Of a stretch of DNA of 64,000 nt, positions 23,801 to 33,934 are shown piece after piece. The position numbers were made by a program, and so were the translations under genes. The notes beneath the pieces were generated by a model, which was given only the letters and a program-made list of their open reading frames with translations, was not told the DNA's origin and made no database searches. Numbering within the stretch: position 1 is the stretch's first letter; each line of letters starts with the position of its first letter. The DNA is from Xestospongia muta (taxonomy: Eukaryota > Porifera > Demospongiae > Haplosclerida > Petrosiidae). The stretch lies in NCBI GenBank assembly GCA_963693285.1, contig OY848925.1:5744932-5808931 (forward strand), in the 5' to 3' direction.

Positions 23801-26570
23801 TTTTAACTTGTTGGATGAGAAATTTGCTACCAGGGACAAATGTGTACTCGTTTTTCTCTGGATCGTCAGATAGGGGAGTGATGTATGATGCATTTGTCCA
23901 TAAGATAGCGTTTGGAGGTGGACTAACCACCAACAAGATACCATTAGAATATTGCATAGCATAGTCTTGGTGTTCAGTGAAACTCATGACACTTTTCGTT
24001 GTGATGGTGTTACCAACTTTAAAAACAGTTGTCAAAGCTTTTTGGAATGGCAGTTCAAATGATGCACCAACTGGGCCTTTATTATTAGGAAATTCCAAAA
24101 ACTCTGCCGCGAAATGATCTAGGCCTAGATTGCTAATATCAGGCTGTCCACTGAATAGTTGACGGATTTTGAAGGTACTTGTACGTGGCATGGAGTAGAA
24201 AGCAATTCGAAGAAGGTTATTCTGAGCTTCTGAGTAAGCATAGAGTTGTGCATGAACTTTTTTTAGTTGACAAACTACATCTTCTTCGCTATCTGCTGTA
24301 GTCATTAAAAAGGAATGCATAAAATCTTGATGCTTAGGAGTAAATGGTGGCCAATTTGAAGTCCAAATAAGATTAGCAATGGTAGGTTGATCCAGTGGTT
24401 TGCCTTCTATACCTGTGTAACGGAAGACCTTAAAGAGTACCATCCTCAAGAAACTTGGAGAAGTCCAATCGTATACGCTATAGGACAAAATCCTACTATC
24501 AGTGGAGCCTGCAAATAGGAAGTATAAATTTCCAGCCTCTGTTATCTCTTCACCAGTTTTTCCTGGAGCATCAGGTATATTCTGGTAGGGGACTAACTTT
24601 TTCTCCATCATTTCTTGGAGAAGTGTGGCATCAGATTTAGAGATGGTTAGCAAATGATGTAGATTCCCAGTGATATTGTTTCCATTTCCAGTAGCTACAA
24701 AAGTACCATCGTTGTTAAAGGTGAGTGTAACACTGCCCTCTCCTTCATACCAATAAAGACTGCCATTAATGTTGATCTCCCAGCCACCTCTACCTCTTCC
24801 AGTATCGACAAGATCCAAGAACCCTTTGTTAACGACAATGATACGATAACTTGATCCCTCTGGTCCACGTCTGATCCCCACAATAACTCCTCCACCACTG
24901 AGGAGAATCTGTTGTTGAGGAGAAGTATTATTGATAACTTCAACTATTGTCCACATTTCACTTGATAGGGGTGTGGTCTGTGTAAATTAACAATAATCCA
25001 ATAAATTATAATAATAAAGTACGCTGTACTAAATTTGAATGGCATGTCACAACAATTTGGCCCACTCCCCGGAAAGGATCTAACTGTAGGAGTGATCTGC
25101 CATACCCTATCATATATCTGCACAACACTGAAGTCAACACATTTTCTATTACTTCTGCATTTTAGCAGGAGTATAACAAGAATTGTGATGACACATTATA
25201 TACTTGGATTGAGACAGGCTATGTGCATACATGGATACCATAGACAAGCCCTTCCCTTTTAGTAGGGAATGGGAATTATTGGACAGGCTACCTCTGACCA
25301 TCCCTACATTAATTATATAATTTGTAGTCATGATCCACTGAAGAGTTAATTAATCAAAGTTGATTAAATATTGTTGGTATCATGTATTCATCATTTAGTC
25401 ATCACCACCTCAGTTCAGCACAGAGCAAAGAACAGATGATCTTACAGCTCTTCTTAATGTTATTGAGTCAGCCCGTCAATTTATCTATATAGCAGTAATG
25501 GATTATGAGCCAGCCATTGTTTATACCAAAACAAAGAAGTAATGGCTTTTAAAAATGTTTGCATTTATTGAATATCATATGTTCATGTGTTGAATTTAAA
25601 ACAAATGTTTACAGAGTATCTGCAAAAGTATTCATAATTACGTAGTCACATGTATAAGGGTATAAACCAATGATCATGTGTAACCTATATTATTCCAAAT
25701 CATAGTCATGCTATTATAGTTTTAACTGCACTAATGGAATTAAAATCAGGAACCAGAATACTTTGTAGATATACTACTATTCAAGAACCTAAACCCTAAG
25801 CTTTGATGTGTTGTTGATGACACTCAAGTATATTGCATGTGCTCAGATAATGCTATGAGACTGGTTCCAGACCTTGGTTCCATTTGTGTGACTAAAACTG
25901 ACAATGGACCATACAATCATGTCATCATAATGCCAGTCATTGTTAGCCCCTGAAATATTCTTGTATAATTTTGACTCAAATTGTATTGGTAGGTATTGGC
26001 CTGTGATTGATGATGCTCTACGTAAAGCTGCCTATGAGAGAGGAATAAATGTTCGTCTCATGGGAAGTTATTGGAAACAGACCCATCATGATATGTCTGA
26101 TTTCTTGAAGAGTTTAGGGTCTTGGAATATTACAGGACCTTATAATGGCAGTATTCAGACGGTTAGAAATTACACAGAATGCTAGAACTTAGTCTTATAT
26201 TTGCTTTATTTGTAGAGTTTTTTTATTGTACCTCATCTCTCCAACAAGTCAATTCCTTTCTCCAGAGTCAATCATAATAAGTACATGGTCACAGATAATG
26301 CTGCTTATATTGGTCAGCCACAAATATACTACTAATTTATAGTATATTGTTTAGTATATATCAGTTTTACTGTGCTCTATAACTAAATTTTCTATGTTAA
26401 TAGGGACCTCAAATTGGTCTGGTGATTATTTTATATATACAGCTGGTGTTAGTTGTATTGTCAATCAAACTGCCAACACAACACTGACTAATTATAACAA
26501 TACTATTCAGGAGCAATTACAACTTATATTTGAACGAGATTGGAACTCTGATTATTCACATATTCTATAA
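20878..26570 (+). CDS. PLD3: PLD3/PLD4-like phospholipase D-family protein, complete, 9 exons
   Basis: Exons: 20878-20889, 20937-21151, 21206-21386, 21468-21722, 21773-21979, 25399-25538, 25993-26161, 26216-26312, 26404-26570; total 1443 nt, 480 residues, close to the usual PLD3 length (about 490). All junctions are GT/AG and in phase. A short cytosolic tail precedes one membrane segment (CWCIVLLTWVVIMSGIIAAG), so a type II membrane protein like PLD3/PLD4. First HKD motif: HTKLWIVD followed by GSANMDW; second: HNKYMVTD followed by GTSNWSGDYF. Both are intact. Several Asn-X-Ser/Thr sites fit a lumenal domain. Known mammalian PLD3/4 are lysosomal 5' exonucleases for single-stranded nucleic acid that limit nucleic-acid sensing; the same role is inferred. 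Intron 5 (3.4 kb) carries an antisense ART gene. Its last four exons are duplicated twice downstream. Confidence 0.9.
22030..22590. other. Noncoding part of PLD intron 5
   Basis: AT-rich DNA with no coding signal between PLD exon 5 and the ART relic. Confidence 0.6.
22594..23005 (-). pseudogene. ART C-terminal relic 1
   Basis: Encodes the last 135 or so residues of a subtype-2 ART protein (from SGQPDISNLG to the C-terminus), with FTEYQD in place of the Ser motif and KNEYTF in the catalytic loop. Similarity stops abruptly after the codons for SGQP, where the sequence joins a dispersed noncoding block. No promoter, no N-terminal domains. The same breakpoint is shared by the relics at 34687-35002 and 46530-46846, so truncation predates the array duplication. 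Confidence 0.85.
23742..24956 (-). CDS. MWTIVE domain-ART-like fusion, subtype 2, copy 1 (404 aa), nested in PLD intron
   Basis: Intronless, antisense inside intron 5 of the PLD gene. Same architecture as the subtype-1 gene: MWTIVE domain 1-99 (with DTGRGRGGWE where subtype 1 has DVGWGTSSWE), linker domain, ART-like C-terminus. Key differences: the Ser of the R-S-E triad is replaced (FTEHQD, E328 where subtype 1 has S328) and the loop reads KNEYTFVPGSKF with E370 kept. R258 in YSMPRTS is kept. It is therefore either a divergent enzyme or a pseudoenzyme. No TATATAAA is visible upstream, unlike subtype 1; the upstream 400 bp are PLD intron sequence. Nearly identical copies at 35739 and 49314. 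Confidence 0.78.
   Translation of the reverse strand: MWTIVEVINNTSPQQQILLSGGGVIVGIRRGPEGSSYRIIVVNKGFLDLVDTGRGRGGWEININGSLYWYEGEGSVTLTFNNDGTFVATGNGNNITGNLHHLLTISKSDATLLQEMMEKKLVPYQNIPDAPGKTGEEITEAGNLYFLFAGSTDSRILSYSVYDWTSPSFLRMVLFKVFRYTGIEGKPLDQPTIANLIWTSNWPPFTPKHQDFMHSFLMTTADSEEDVVCQLKKVHAQLYAYSEAQNNLLRIAFYSMPRTSTFKIRQLFSGQPDISNLGLDHFAAEFLEFPNNKGPVGASFELPFQKALTTVFKVGNTITTKSVMSFTEHQDYAMQYSNGILLVVSPPPNAILWTNASYITPLSDDPEKNEYTFVPGSKFLIQQVKKELISDKDVWVFTLIAIVE
24957..25398. other. ART upstream region / PLD intron 5 end
   Basis: Likely contains the antisense ART promoter and the 3' part of PLD intron 5. It includes a near-palindromic stretch around 25242-25272 (CCCTTCCCTTTTAGTAGGGAATGGG). The block is repeated at about 36955-37380 and 50530-50955. 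Confidence 0.55.
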
Positions 26571-27258
26571 ATGAATCTGAAAATAATTAATCAAACACTG
26601 TCTAGTACGACTTGTTCATCATTGTAATTTATTTGTATATATGTGACCTGATTAACAATAAAGCCAGGGACTACTGTCAAAACATTTGTGACCTGATTTG
26701 TGAAAAGGGCCACTGTTAAGTCACCTCAAAAACAGTTTTGTATACCTACAGTTACTATGAATATTTGTCTATATATATCAGTGGTATGTGGAAAAGACTG
26801 TTTGATGAGATGTTAACAGTGGTTGGTCTCTTTTCACAAATCAGGTCACATATGTTGCTAATTAGAATTTTTTGAAAGAGAGTAAAATATTTTTTACATA
26901 TCAAATTAATCATGATCTTCTAGATTTTTTAATTTAAAATTTGCAGCATTAGTAATCTGCCAGAAATCTAATGTTTCAATCTCTAGCTACTCGTGATGAG
27001 ATCATGAGAAGGTTTCATTGTGTATTAGATAGAATGCATACCACGAAAGAAAAAACCTCAAACAGAGAACACACATGGAGACTTAGTTGATATACTATAA
27101 TCACTAATTGGATCACACTGAGTTAATATGCAATAACCACTAATTAGATCATACTGAAAGTACTTTGACCTATTGATTATAAAGTCATGTGATCTTATAA
27201 GTCACTTGATCTCCTTGCTTTATTATTCTCTTCTCTTCAGCAATTGTATGTAAGTGTG
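26571..27258. other. Intergenic spacer between PLD and 7TM-A1
   Basis: Contains an imperfect inverted repeat: TATATGTGACCTGATTAAC at about 26638-26656 with TTTGTGACCTGATTTGTGAA at 26684, against TTTTCACAAATCAGGTCACA at about 26831-26850, spanning about 215 bp with termini AATTTATTTGTATATATGTGACC, so it may be a small foldback element. It recurs at 38590-38840 and 52170-52420. TATAAA at 27178-27183 is a possible promoter element for the receptor. Confidence 0.55.
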
Positions 27259-28353
27259 ATGTCTAATGATTCAGATGTCTTTTGTAATCATTCTATTAAG
27301 AATGATTTCCTTCCAGTCCTGTTAACCTTCAGTAGTACTGGAGCTGTCTCTGCTTTGATGTGTATAATTGCTATTGTCTTGATTGTACTATTTCGTATGT
27401 ACAAATTACTAACAAACAGAATAATCCTGTATCTACTTATAGCTGTTCTATCTTTTTGTCTTGCTACGTTAATTCAAATATCTGCACTGTGGCAAAACTA
27501 CTGGAAGGGAGAGGACTATCAATGGTGTGTGGCTGAAGGATTCTTTGTTGAATATTCAGTGTGGGTTATGCTTCTATCTACTCTTGTGGTCACTTTACAT
27601 TTGACAAATATGGTCCTCTTTGCCAAATACTATGAGAGTATGACTAAACTAGAGCCTTTTTATCTCCTCTTTCCTTGGATATTTCCAGCTATAATTTCCT
27701 GGATACCCTTTGTTCATAACAACTATGGTGTATCAGGTCCATGGTGTTGGATTAGGCTTTACAATGAAGACTGTTCTTGGAATAAGGAAGGAATGATTGA
27801 GGTTTATACAACATGGTATGGTGAATTATTTCTTGGACTTATCCTTAATAATATTGCTTTGGGTGTTGTAGTAGTTACTTTGTGCAAACGATCTTGTTAC
27901 AATAACACTTCTTTGGACTATCGTAAAGCACTCAAACAAACTCTGCCGTTGATTGGCTTTCCAGTGATGTATCAGGTGCTCAGTTGGATTGCACTTGCAA
28001 ACCGCATATACCAAGCGTCAATAAGTGGAAAATATATGAAATGGATGTTTTTTGGTCATGCTGTTACAGCTGCCAGTTGGGGGTTCTTTGCGGGACTTTT
28101 TACTATAGTTTATCTAATAGCACTTTCAGAATTTAGATATAATGTGATGCGATTCACACGAGTCTTTTGTAAATGCTGTGTTAAGAGAAAGAAAAAAGTA
28201 GGGAACAGTGATGTTTCTGAATATGAACACATTCTTGGTCCAGACTCAGAAGATCATTTTACTCAATATGGGATCACTGTGACAGCTCCAACCAGTTATC
28301 CTTTTGTGTCTGAAAGCCATGTGGAGAGAGAATATGATAAACAAATGAACTAA
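27259..28353 (+). CDS. 7TM receptor, subtype A, copy 1 (364 aa)
   Basis: Intronless receptor of the class E / cAMP-receptor-like or GPR157-like type. I use the ATG at 27259 (MSNDSDVFCNHS), which gives 364 residues and matches the B-type genes. Short N-terminus with Asn-X-Ser sites; seven hydrophobic segments at about 22-47, 55-80, 96-122, 137-158, 187-213, 230-253 and 268-294. A conserved Cys in QWCVAEGFF (before TM3) and Cys in SGPWCWIRLYN (ECL2) give the usual disulfide; PWCWI is the motif typical of cAR/GPR157-like receptors. Cytosolic tail starts FCKCCVKRKKK, a probable palmitoylation and basic patch, and ends EREYDKQMN. Ligand unknown. Copies 2 and 3 at 39236 and 52811. Confidence 0.85.
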   Translation: MSNDSDVFCNHSIKNDFLPVLLTFSSTGAVSALMCIIAIVLIVLFRMYKLLTNRIILYLLIAVLSFCLATLIQISALWQNYWKGEDYQWCVAEGFFVEYSVWVMLLSTLVVTLHLTNMVLFAKYYESMTKLEPFYLLFPWIFPAIISWIPFVHNNYGVSGPWCWIRLYNEDCSWNKEGMIEVYTTWYGELFLGLILNNIALGVVVVTLCKRSCYNNTSLDYRKALKQTLPLIGFPVMYQVLSWIALANRIYQASISGKYMKWMFFGHAVTAASWGFFAGLFTIVYLIALSEFRYNVMRFTRVFCKCCVKRKKKVGNSDVSEYEHILGPDSEDHFTQYGITVTAPTSYPFVSESHVEREYDKQMN

Positions 28354-28679
28354 AACTTAATCCTGTGCATGCCCTGGAATATGGAAGAACCTGAGACTAC
28401 ACAGACTGTACATTAGATCACAATATTATTGTAATTATTATAATTATGTCTTAGCTTGTTCCACTATATTACTGTTAAGGCTACACTATATATAACATAT
28501 GGTACTGTCATAATAAAATTCCTAGCATAAGTGATACGAGTGAAATTATAACAGCAAAGATGTGACAAGTATTGTGTCATACTATATAGTTGTACATGTG
28601 GCTGTCAAAGGTTCTGTACTTTAGTGCTATTCATTGTTCTATGTGTATACTGTTATTTCTTCTATAGTTGTGAAGTCTT

Positions 28680-28940
28680 TGAATTGTAGGGCTGTTTACT
28701 ATATTTTAACTTGGAACAGTTTCAGAATTTAGAAATACAAGGCAAATCATTTGTTGTAAATGTTGCTCTATAAGAAAATAAGGAAATAATCTAGTTCTGA
28801 TGGAGGAGAACACTTTCTGATGTAGACTAGTATTATTGTGTTACTTGGTATAGGAATTACAGTGACAAATCCAGATCCAGCCAGTTATTCTTATGCACCT
28901 GAAAGTGATGTGGAGAGAGTATATTATGATCATGCTTAAA
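28680..28940 (+). pseudogene. Relic of a 7TM C-terminal tail
   Basis: Starts at a segment equivalent to SEFRNTRQIICCKCC with a stop soon after, and ends GITVTNPDPASYSYAPESDV...YYDHA then stop, similar to the subtype-A tail (GITVTAPTSYPFVSESHVER). The membrane part is gone. The same relic lies upstream of B-type genes at 31960-32201, 40630-40857 and (shorter) 43840-43923, and traces at 57640-57715 and 61900-61975. Confidence 0.75.
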
Positions 28941-29232
28941 ATCAATACTATGTATGGCTTGTTTATTATTGTAATTTATTTGTATATAATGCTTATTATT
29001 CCTGGCCTTTAAAGAGAGTAAGTCATCCATGCTTATCACATATTGAATTTGCTTAATATTCTAGATTTGTACTAGGCCAACTTTTGCCACAGAAGAAAGT
29101 CTCTGCAGTCTGTATCAGTCAAAGTATTCTCTTAATTATTTAAAACATAGAAACCTTGTAGCTTTGTATGCGCGTACATTTTATTAACTACAATTTAACT
29201 GAGCAAACTGAAACCTAGCCTCCACACTTCCC

Positions 29233-29240
29233 TATATATA
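29233..29240 (+). promoter_or_regulatory. TATA box of 7TM-B1
   Basis: CCCTATATATAGACTATACAC, about 160 bp upstream of the ATG, followed by the conserved leader CGTAGTTCTCTTTGCCGC. The same block precedes copies at 32492, 41149, 44214 and 62125 but is missing before the copy at 57954. Confidence 0.72.
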
Positions 29241-29398
29241 GACTATACACATTGACCTAGACCCCGTGATCGTAGTTCTCTTTGCCGCTTGATCTCAAGT
29301 TATTTCTCTCCTGCTCATATTCTTCATTGAGAAATTGAAAACACTTAGAAATCTATTGTGGTAGTGTATCAATATATCTCTGTAGAGTCTATACAAAT

Positions 29399-30487
29399 AT
29401 GTTGTCTAATTCAGAAGATACCTTTTGCAATGATTCTATTAAGCTTGAGAATGATTTCCGTCTAGTACAGATAGCCTGTTGTATTATTGGAGCTGTCTCT
29501 GCATTGATGTGTATACTTGCTATTGCATTGATTGTCATACTTCGATTGTACAAAATACTAACAAGCAGAATAATTCTGTATCTACTTGTAGCTGTTCTAT
29601 TTTATTGTCTTTCTACTGTGTTCTGGTGGCATAACTACTGGAAAGGAGAGCACTACAAATTGTGTGTGGTTGATGGCTTTTTAAACGAGTACTCGGGTTT
29701 GGTTCTGCTTTTTTCTACTCTAATAGTTACTCTACATTTAAAAATTATGGTTCTTTGTACCAGTTCCTATGAGAAGATCACTAAATATACATGCTGTACA
29801 TGTACAATTTTAGATGCTCACTATCTTTTCTTCTCATGGATTTTGCCATTAATAATTGCCTGCATACCCTTTATTCATAACAACTATGGTCCATTAGGTC
29901 CATGGTGCTGGATAAAGCTGTACAATGATAATTGCTCCCGGAATAAGAAAGGAATGGGTATGGTTTATGGTACATATTATGGTGAACTAATGTTATACCT
30001 ATCCCTCAATAATTTTTTTTTGTTTGTTGTGGTAGTTACTCTGTGTAAACGATCTCGTTCTAACACCCTTCCTTTGGGATATCGTAAAGCACTTAAACAA
30101 ACTCTACCATTAATTATCTTTCCAATAATTTATCAGGGACTTAGTTTGATTGGTCTTATAATTATAAACCGCATATACCAATCAGTAAAAAGTGGAAAAT
30201 ATTTGAAAGGATTGTTTTTTGCTCATGCTGTTACAGCTTCTGTTTGGGGGTTCTTAGCAGGGCTTTTGGTTATCATTTATCTAGTAACACTTTCAGAATT
30301 TAGGAATGAAGTGATGAAATGCATGCGAATAAAGAAGACAGTAGTGAACCCTGATGTTACTGAACGTGAAGCCTTTATTGGTGAAGACTTAAAAGATCCT
30401 TCATATGGGACCATGACAACAGATCCAACCAATTTTATTTTTTCGCATGAAAGCTGTGAGAATATAGAAGATGAACAAATCAACTAA
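29399..30487 (+). CDS. 7TM receptor, subtype B, copy 1 (362 aa)
   Basis: Intronless, same family as the subtype-A receptor, roughly half identical by eye. Start MLSNSEDTFCNDS; Cys pair in KLCVVDGF and GPWCWIKLYN; B-specific CCTCT motif in the second cytoplasmic loop (THTCCTCTIL in other copies; YTCCTCTIL here). Tail begins KCMRIKKTVVNPDVTERE and ends SYGTMTTDPTNF then ENIEDEQIN. This copy has lost three residues after TM2 (TVFWWHNYWKG where others have an extra ISAL-type stretch) and carries an extra Ile before RIYQS. Both changes are in frame. Probably functional. Confidence 0.84.
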   Translation: MLSNSEDTFCNDSIKLENDFRLVQIACCIIGAVSALMCILAIALIVILRLYKILTSRIILYLLVAVLFYCLSTVFWWHNYWKGEHYKLCVVDGFLNEYSGLVLLFSTLIVTLHLKIMVLCTSSYEKITKYTCCTCTILDAHYLFFSWILPLIIACIPFIHNNYGPLGPWCWIKLYNDNCSRNKKGMGMVYGTYYGELMLYLSLNNFFLFVVVVTLCKRSRSNTLPLGYRKALKQTLPLIIFPIIYQGLSLIGLIIINRIYQSVKSGKYLKGLFFAHAVTASVWGFLAGLLVIIYLVTLSEFRNEVMKCMRIKKTVVNPDVTEREAFIGEDLKDPSYGTMTTDPTNFIFSHESCENIEDEQIN

Positions 30488-30629
30488 CACACTATAAATA
30501 TTGATTGTTTAATTTAACCAATCCATTGTCATTTTTGCTGCAATTAGTTGTTGTTTAACCAATTCATGTCACTGGGTTGCATTGATGAACTACAATATAT
30601 TGTGATAACTACAATTTCAGCCATTAACT

Positions 30630-31604
30630 ACATGAATTAGTATATTGCCTTGATTGTACTATTTCGTATGTACAAATTACTAACAAACAGAATAATCCTG
30701 TATCTACTTGTAGCTATCTTTTTGTCTTGCTACGTTAATTCAAATGTCTGCACTGTGGCAAAACTACTGTAAAGGAGAGGACTATCAATGGTGTGTGGCT
30801 GAAGGATTCTTTGTTGAATATTCAGTGTGGGTTATGCTTCTATCTACTCTTAATTGTGGTCACATTACATTTGACAAATATGGTCCTCTTTGCCAAATAC
30901 TATGAGAGTATGACTAAACTAGAGTCTTTTTATCTCCTCTTTCCTATGTATTTCCAGCTATAATTGCCTGGATACCATTTGTTCATAACAACTAGCTAAG
31001 AATAGTCTGTTATCTGACACCTATTATAACAGTAATATCAGACTGTTATAAGCTCTCTTATACTAACAGTCCATATAAGGATGGTATAGTGTGGGTGCTT
31101 ACACCTCATTCTGTTATAATCTTGCTTATAACAGACTTATTTTAAGCAATTTGATATAAGCATATGCTTATTGCCATAACTATTAATAATAATCATTATT
31201 GTGAACAATACATTTAATTAAGTGCACTGCAGTATAATATAAGATTTTACAAAAGACACAGCTAATATCAAACAAGTGCACTTTAGGGTATACAAACAAT
31301 CACTTTGTCAATTCTATAATCAAATTTTACATTAGTCTCGGCAACTGCACAATGTCCCATTATTCTAGCAACAGGAATAAAATTTAGATATAATGTGATG
31401 AGATTCACACGAGTCTTTTGTAAGTGCTGTGTTAAGAGAAAGAAAAAAGTAGGGAACAGTGATGTTTCTGAATATGAACACATTCTTGGTCCAGACTCAG
31501 AAGATCATTTTACTTGATATGGGATCACTGTGACAGCTCCAACCAGTTATCCTTTTGTGTCTGAAAGCCATGTGGAGAGAGAATATGATAAACAAACAAA
31601 CTAA
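30630..31604 (+). pseudogene. Subtype-A 7TM pseudogene, interrupted
   Basis: A-type sequence from TM1 (LIVLFRMYKLLTNR) to the WIPFVHNN region at about 30650-30994, with small deletions and frameshifts (for example CAVLS lost before FLSCYVN). It then breaks off in ACTAGCTAAG and resumes at about 31381 with the A-type tail (RYNVMRFTRVFCKCC) to 31604. The tail has an extra stop, TGA in place of CAA just before YGITVT. The TM4-TM7 part is replaced by about 385 bp of noncoding DNA. Confidence 0.85.
30995..31380. repeat. Recurrent noncoding block inside 7TM-A pseudogenes
   Basis: Begins CTAAGAATAGTCTGTTATC, with inverted TATAACAG/CTGTTATA pieces (31010-31140), then a segment whose minus strand reads a conserved peptide, GHCAVAETNVK followed by YRIDKVIVCIP. 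It recurs at about 34290-34680, 43170-43735 and 45972-46530, where it extends further and joins the ART relics. The origin of the block is not recognised. Confidence 0.6.
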
Positions 31605-32642
31605 AACTTAATCCTGTACATGGCCTGGAATATGGAAAAATCTGAGACAACATAGACTGTACATTAGATCACAATATTATTGTAATTATTATAATTATGT
31701 CTTAGCTTGTTCCACTATATTACTGTTAAGGCTACACTATATATAACATATGGTACTGTCATGATAAAATTCCTAGCATAAGTGATATGAGTGAAATTAT
31801 GACAACAAAGATGTGACAAGTATTGTGTCATACTATATAGTTGTACATGTGGCTGTCAAAGGTTCTGTACTTTAGTCCTATTCATTGTTCTATGTGTATA
31901 CTGTTATTTCTTCTATAGTTGTGAAGTCTTTGAATTGTAGGGCTGTTTACTATATTTTATGTTGGAACAGTTTCAGAATTTAGAAATGCAAGGCAAATCA
32001 TTTGTTGTAAATGTTGCTCTATAAGAAAATAAGGAAATAATCTAGTTTCTGATGGATGGAGAACACTTACTGATCATGATGTAGACTAGTACTATCGTGT
32101 TACTTGGTATAGGAATTACAGTAACAAATCCAGATCCAGCCAGTTATTCTTATGCACCTGAAAGTGATGTGGAGAGAGTATATTATGATATGCATGCTTA
32201 AAATCAATACTAGTATGACTTGTTTATTATTGTAATTTATTTGTATAATGCTTATTATTCCTGGCCTTTAAAGAGAGTAAGTCATCCATGCTTATCACAT
32301 ATTGAATTTGCTTAATATTCTAGATTTGTACTAGGCCAACTTTTGCCACAGAAGAAAGTCTCTGCAGTCTGTATCAGTCAAAGTATTCTCTTAATTATTT
32401 AGAGCATAGAAACCTTGTAGCTTTGTATGGGCGTGCATTTTATAACTACAATTTAACTGAGGATAACTGAAACCTAGCCTCCACATTTCCCTATATATAG
32501 ACTATACACTTTGACTGGACCCCGTGGTCGTAGTTCTCTTTGCCGCCTGATCTCCTGCTCGTATTCTTCACTCAGAAATTGAAAGCACTTAGAAATCTAT
32601 CGTGGTAGTATACCAATATATCTCAGTAGAGTCTATACAAAT
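31605..32642 (+). other. Spacer with second 7TM tail relic and B2 promoter
   Basis: Copy of 28354-29398, including the tail relic (about 31960-32201) and the TATA block at 32492-32499 upstream of the next receptor. Confidence 0.7.
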
Positions 32643-33737
32643 ATGTTGTCTAATTCAGAAGATACCTCTTGCAATGATTCTATTAAGCTTGAGCATGAAT
32701 TCCGTCCAGTACTGATAGCCTGTTGTATTACTGGAGCTGTCTCTGCATTGATGTGTATACTTGCTATTGCCTTGATTGTCATATTTCGTATGTACAAATT
32801 ACTAACAAACAGAATAATCCTGTATCTACTTGTAGCTATTATATTTTATTGTCTTACTACTGTGTTCTGGATTTTTGCCCTGTTGCATAACTATTTGAAA
32901 GGAGAGCACTACAAATTGTGTGTGGTTGATGGCTTTTTAAACGAGTACTCGGATTTGGTTCTGGTTTTTTCTACTCTAATAGTTACTCTACATTTAACAA
33001 TTATGGTTCTTTTTGCCAGTTCCTATGAGAAGATCACTAAACATACATGCTGTACATGTACAATTTTAGATGCTTTCTATCTTTTCTTCTCATGGATTTT
33101 GCCATTAACAATTGCCTGGATACCCTTTGTTCATAACAACTATGGTCTATCAGGTCTATGGTGTTGGATAAGGATGTACAATGATAATTGCTCCCGGAAT
33201 AAGGAAGGGATGTTTGAGGCTTATGGTGCATATTTTGTTGAAGTAATTTTAGGCCTATCCCTTAATAATTTTGTTTTGTTTGTCGTGGTAGTTACTCTGT
33301 GTAAACGATCTCGTTACAATACCTTTTCTTTGGAATATCGTAAAGTACTCAAACAAACTCTACCATTAATTATCTTTCCAATAATATATCAGGGAGTTAT
33401 TTTGATTGGTCTTATAAACGACATATACCAATCAGTAAAAAGTGGAAAACATTCGAAAGGGTTGTTTTTTGCTCATGGTGTTACAGCTGCTGGTTGGGGG
33501 TTCTTTGGAGGGCTTTTGGTTATCATTTATCTATTAACACTTTCAGAATTTAGGAATAAAGTGATGAAATGCATGCGAATAAAGAAGACAGTAGTGAACC
33601 CTGATGTTACTGAATGTGAACCACTTATTGGTGAAGAGTTAAAAGATCCGTCATATGGGACCATGACAACAGATCCAACCAATTTTACTGTTCCATCTGA
33701 AAGCTGTGAGAATATAGAAGATGAACAAATCCACTAA
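32643..33737 (+). CDS. 7TM receptor, subtype B, copy 2 (364 aa)
   Basis: Full-length B-type receptor. Hydrophobic segments at about 22-48, 56-80, 98-124, 143-164, 196-220, 238-258 and 272-298. Cys93 (LCVVDG) and Cys174 (GLWCWIRMYN) form the expected disulfide; the usual Pro of PWCWI is Leu here. N11-D-S is a possible glycosylation site. Tail identical in plan to copy 1: RIKKTVVNPDVTE, GTMTTDPTNFTVPSESCEN, end EDEQIH. Single exon, promoter block as in the other copies. Confidence 0.86.
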   Translation: MLSNSEDTSCNDSIKLEHEFRPVLIACCITGAVSALMCILAIALIVIFRMYKLLTNRIILYLLVAIIFYCLTTVFWIFALLHNYLKGEHYKLCVVDGFLNEYSDLVLVFSTLIVTLHLTIMVLFASSYEKITKHTCCTCTILDAFYLFFSWILPLTIAWIPFVHNNYGLSGLWCWIRMYNDNCSRNKEGMFEAYGAYFVEVILGLSLNNFVLFVVVVTLCKRSRYNTFSLEYRKVLKQTLPLIIFPIIYQGVILIGLINDIYQSVKSGKHSKGLFFAHGVTAAGWGFFGGLLVIIYLLTLSEFRNKVMKCMRIKKTVVNPDVTECEPLIGEELKDPSYGTMTTDPTNFTVPSESCENIEDEQIH

Positions 33738-33934
33738 CACACTATAAATATTGATTGTTTAATTTAACCAATCCATTGTCATTTTTGCTGCAATTAGTTG
33801 TTGTTTAACCAATCCATTGGCATTTTTGCTGCAATTAGTTGTTGTTTAACCAATTCATGTCACTGGGTTGCATTGATGAACTACAATATATTGTGATAAC
33901 TACAATTTCAGCCATTAACTACATGAATTAGTAT

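Noticed and set aside
27244..27258. Upstream TTG start of the 7TM-A genes
   Set aside because: Not an ATG; the ATG 15 bp later gives the same length as the B genes.
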